The notes beneath the pieces are model-generated. The model ran no database searches and was not told the DNA's origin. It saw nothing but the letters and a program-made list of their open reading frames with translations. A program made the position numbers and the translations under genes. From NCBI GenBank assembly GCA_023247875.1, contig JAHFFQ010000091.1, positions 1-6,158 on the forward strand: a stretch of DNA of 6,158 nt, read 5' to 3'. Positions 5,526 to 6,158 of the stretch are shown piece by piece (the first letter of the stretch is position 1; every line of letters begins with the position of its first letter). Source of the stretch: Candidatus Omnitrophota bacterium (GTDB lineage Bacteria > Omnitrophota > Gorgyraeia > Gygaellales > Profunditerraquicolaceae).

Positions 5526-6158
5526 CTTACACCTCCTTGTTTTACTAACCCCGCCATGATCCCTATTCTATTCCTTAAGCCTGCTGAGCGGTAAATACAC
5601 ATTATAAAATGCAGCAGCGTGGAGAGCCGCCCTTTTACATTTAAACCAAAAACCGCCCCGCATGACCTGTTGTTGGCCATTGGAATAATATAACCGAGGT
5701 CCAGGGGCTTAAATTTCTTAAGAGGAATGTTTTTTACGCTCCTGATTATGTTAACTGCCGCATGAGCCCCCTCGGCGACGGAAAACTGGACAGCCATCCT
5801 CAGGAAATTATTCTTCACGCCAAAATAAGCGGTATCCCCGGCGCTAAAACAATCCTGGTCAAATTTTAGATACTCGTCAACGATTATCCTGCCCTGCGGA
5901 TTCTTTTTCACGGCCAGCTTCTGGATAAAATCCGCTGTCCTTACCCCGGGGACCCAGATAACCATGGCTTTCGTAAATACCTTCTCCCCGGAAACAACGG
6001 CGCTATCCCCGTTAATGCTCTCAACGGAAGAATTCGCCAGGATATCTATGCCCATTTTTTTTAGATTATCTCCCGCATAAAGCTTCATCCACTCCGGCAA
6101 AGGCCCCAGTATGCCGGGGGAACGCTCAACAATAATGATTTTCTTCGTAATCCCTCTT
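5513..6158 (-). CDS. Type II NADH dehydrogenase-like FAD oxidoreductase (C-terminal part, runs off right edge)
   Basis: The last 214 codons are present and the frame is open to the window edge, so the N-terminal FAD-binding part is missing. The visible piece starts in the NAD(P)-binding domain (KKIIIVERSPGILG, the usual end of a Rossmann strand in NDH-2). It continues with MGIDIL..SSVESING and VIWVPGVRTADF (equivalent to the TVIWTAGVR segment), then GRIIVDEYLKF and DCFSAGDTAYFG, the second FAD-binding GD motif. The C-terminus (PLDLGYIIPMANNRS.GAVFGL, then HFIMCIYRSAGLRNR) fits the membrane-associated tail of NDH-2 enzymes, which oxidise NADH and reduce quinone without pumping protons. The usual AQxAxQ quinone motif appears only as VQFSVAEG. 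The gene ends TAG, overlapping the DoxX gene by 13 nt. A related sulfide:quinone or other pyridine-nucleotide oxidoreductase is possible. Confidence 0.85.
   Translation of the reverse strand, partial: RGITKKIIIVERSPGILGPLPEWMKLYAGDNLKKMGIDILANSSVESINGDSAVVSGEKVFTKAMVIWVPGVRTADFIQKLAVKKNPQGRIIVDEYLKFDQDCFSAGDTAYFGVKNNFLRMAVQFSVAEGAHAAVNIIRSVKNIPLKKFKPLDLGYIIPMANNRSCGAVFGLNVKGRLSTLLHFIMCIYRSAGLRNRIGIMAGLVKQGGVRCWI
5530..5538 (-). promoter_or_regulatory. Strong ribosome binding site of the DoxX gene, inside the upstream flavoprotein gene
   Basis: AAGGAGGTG on the minus strand matches the anti-Shine-Dalgarno sequence over nine bases and lies a few bases before the ATG at 5525-5523. It sits within the last codons of the flavoprotein gene, so ribosomes ending there can reload directly. 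Confidence 0.85.

Overview
This window comes from a Gram-negative bacterium. All seven genes read on the minus strand, so transcription runs from high to low coordinates. The organism cannot be named from the sequence with certainty. A LolC/E-type lipoprotein-release permease implies an outer membrane. The short FTLIE pilin with its hydrophobic VIIIVGILAAVG-type helix, the DoxX and CcdA-like genes and the moderate GC content all resemble genomes of uncultured lineages such as Omnitrophota (OP3) or relatives. That assignment is inference from general resemblance only.

Region 1 (about 3547-6158) is a tightly packed redox and membrane cluster. In transcription order it holds the C-terminal 214 codons of a type II NADH dehydrogenase-like flavoprotein, a DoxX-family membrane protein (13-nt overlap), a secreted thioredoxin domain fused to a CcdA/DsbD-like transmembrane domain, and a small exported DUF1573 protein with a CGC motif (TGATG stop/start overlap). 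The packing and the shared Cys chemistry suggest one transcription unit that moves electrons from NADH and/or cytoplasmic thiols to the periplasm.

Region 2 (about 3440-3546) is a roughly 100-bp gap made almost entirely of inverted repeats: a 77-bp palindrome cluster that can fold as a three-way junction, then a perfect 16-bp palindrome that runs into the Shine-Dalgarno sequence of htpX.

Region 3 (1985-3437) holds an HtpX-type membrane zinc metalloprotease, which carries a textbook EF-hand calcium-binding loop in its C-terminal part, followed 28 bp later by a lone type IV pilin-like protein.

Region 4 (1655-1984) is a 330-bp non-coding gap. It contains a nested palindrome of about 69 bp and, at its lysS end, a perfect sigma-70 promoter (TTGACA, 17 bp, TATAAT). 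That promoter sits so close to the lysS ATG that the transcript should be leaderless or nearly so.

Region 5 (1-1654) is lysS (lysyl-tRNA synthetase, class II), followed after 1 nt by the start of a lolC/lolE-type gene that runs off the left edge.

The points most worth a second look are the EF-hand protease, the palindrome cluster at its 5' end, the leaderless lysS promoter and the thioredoxin-CcdA/DUF1573/DoxX/NDH-2 redox cluster.
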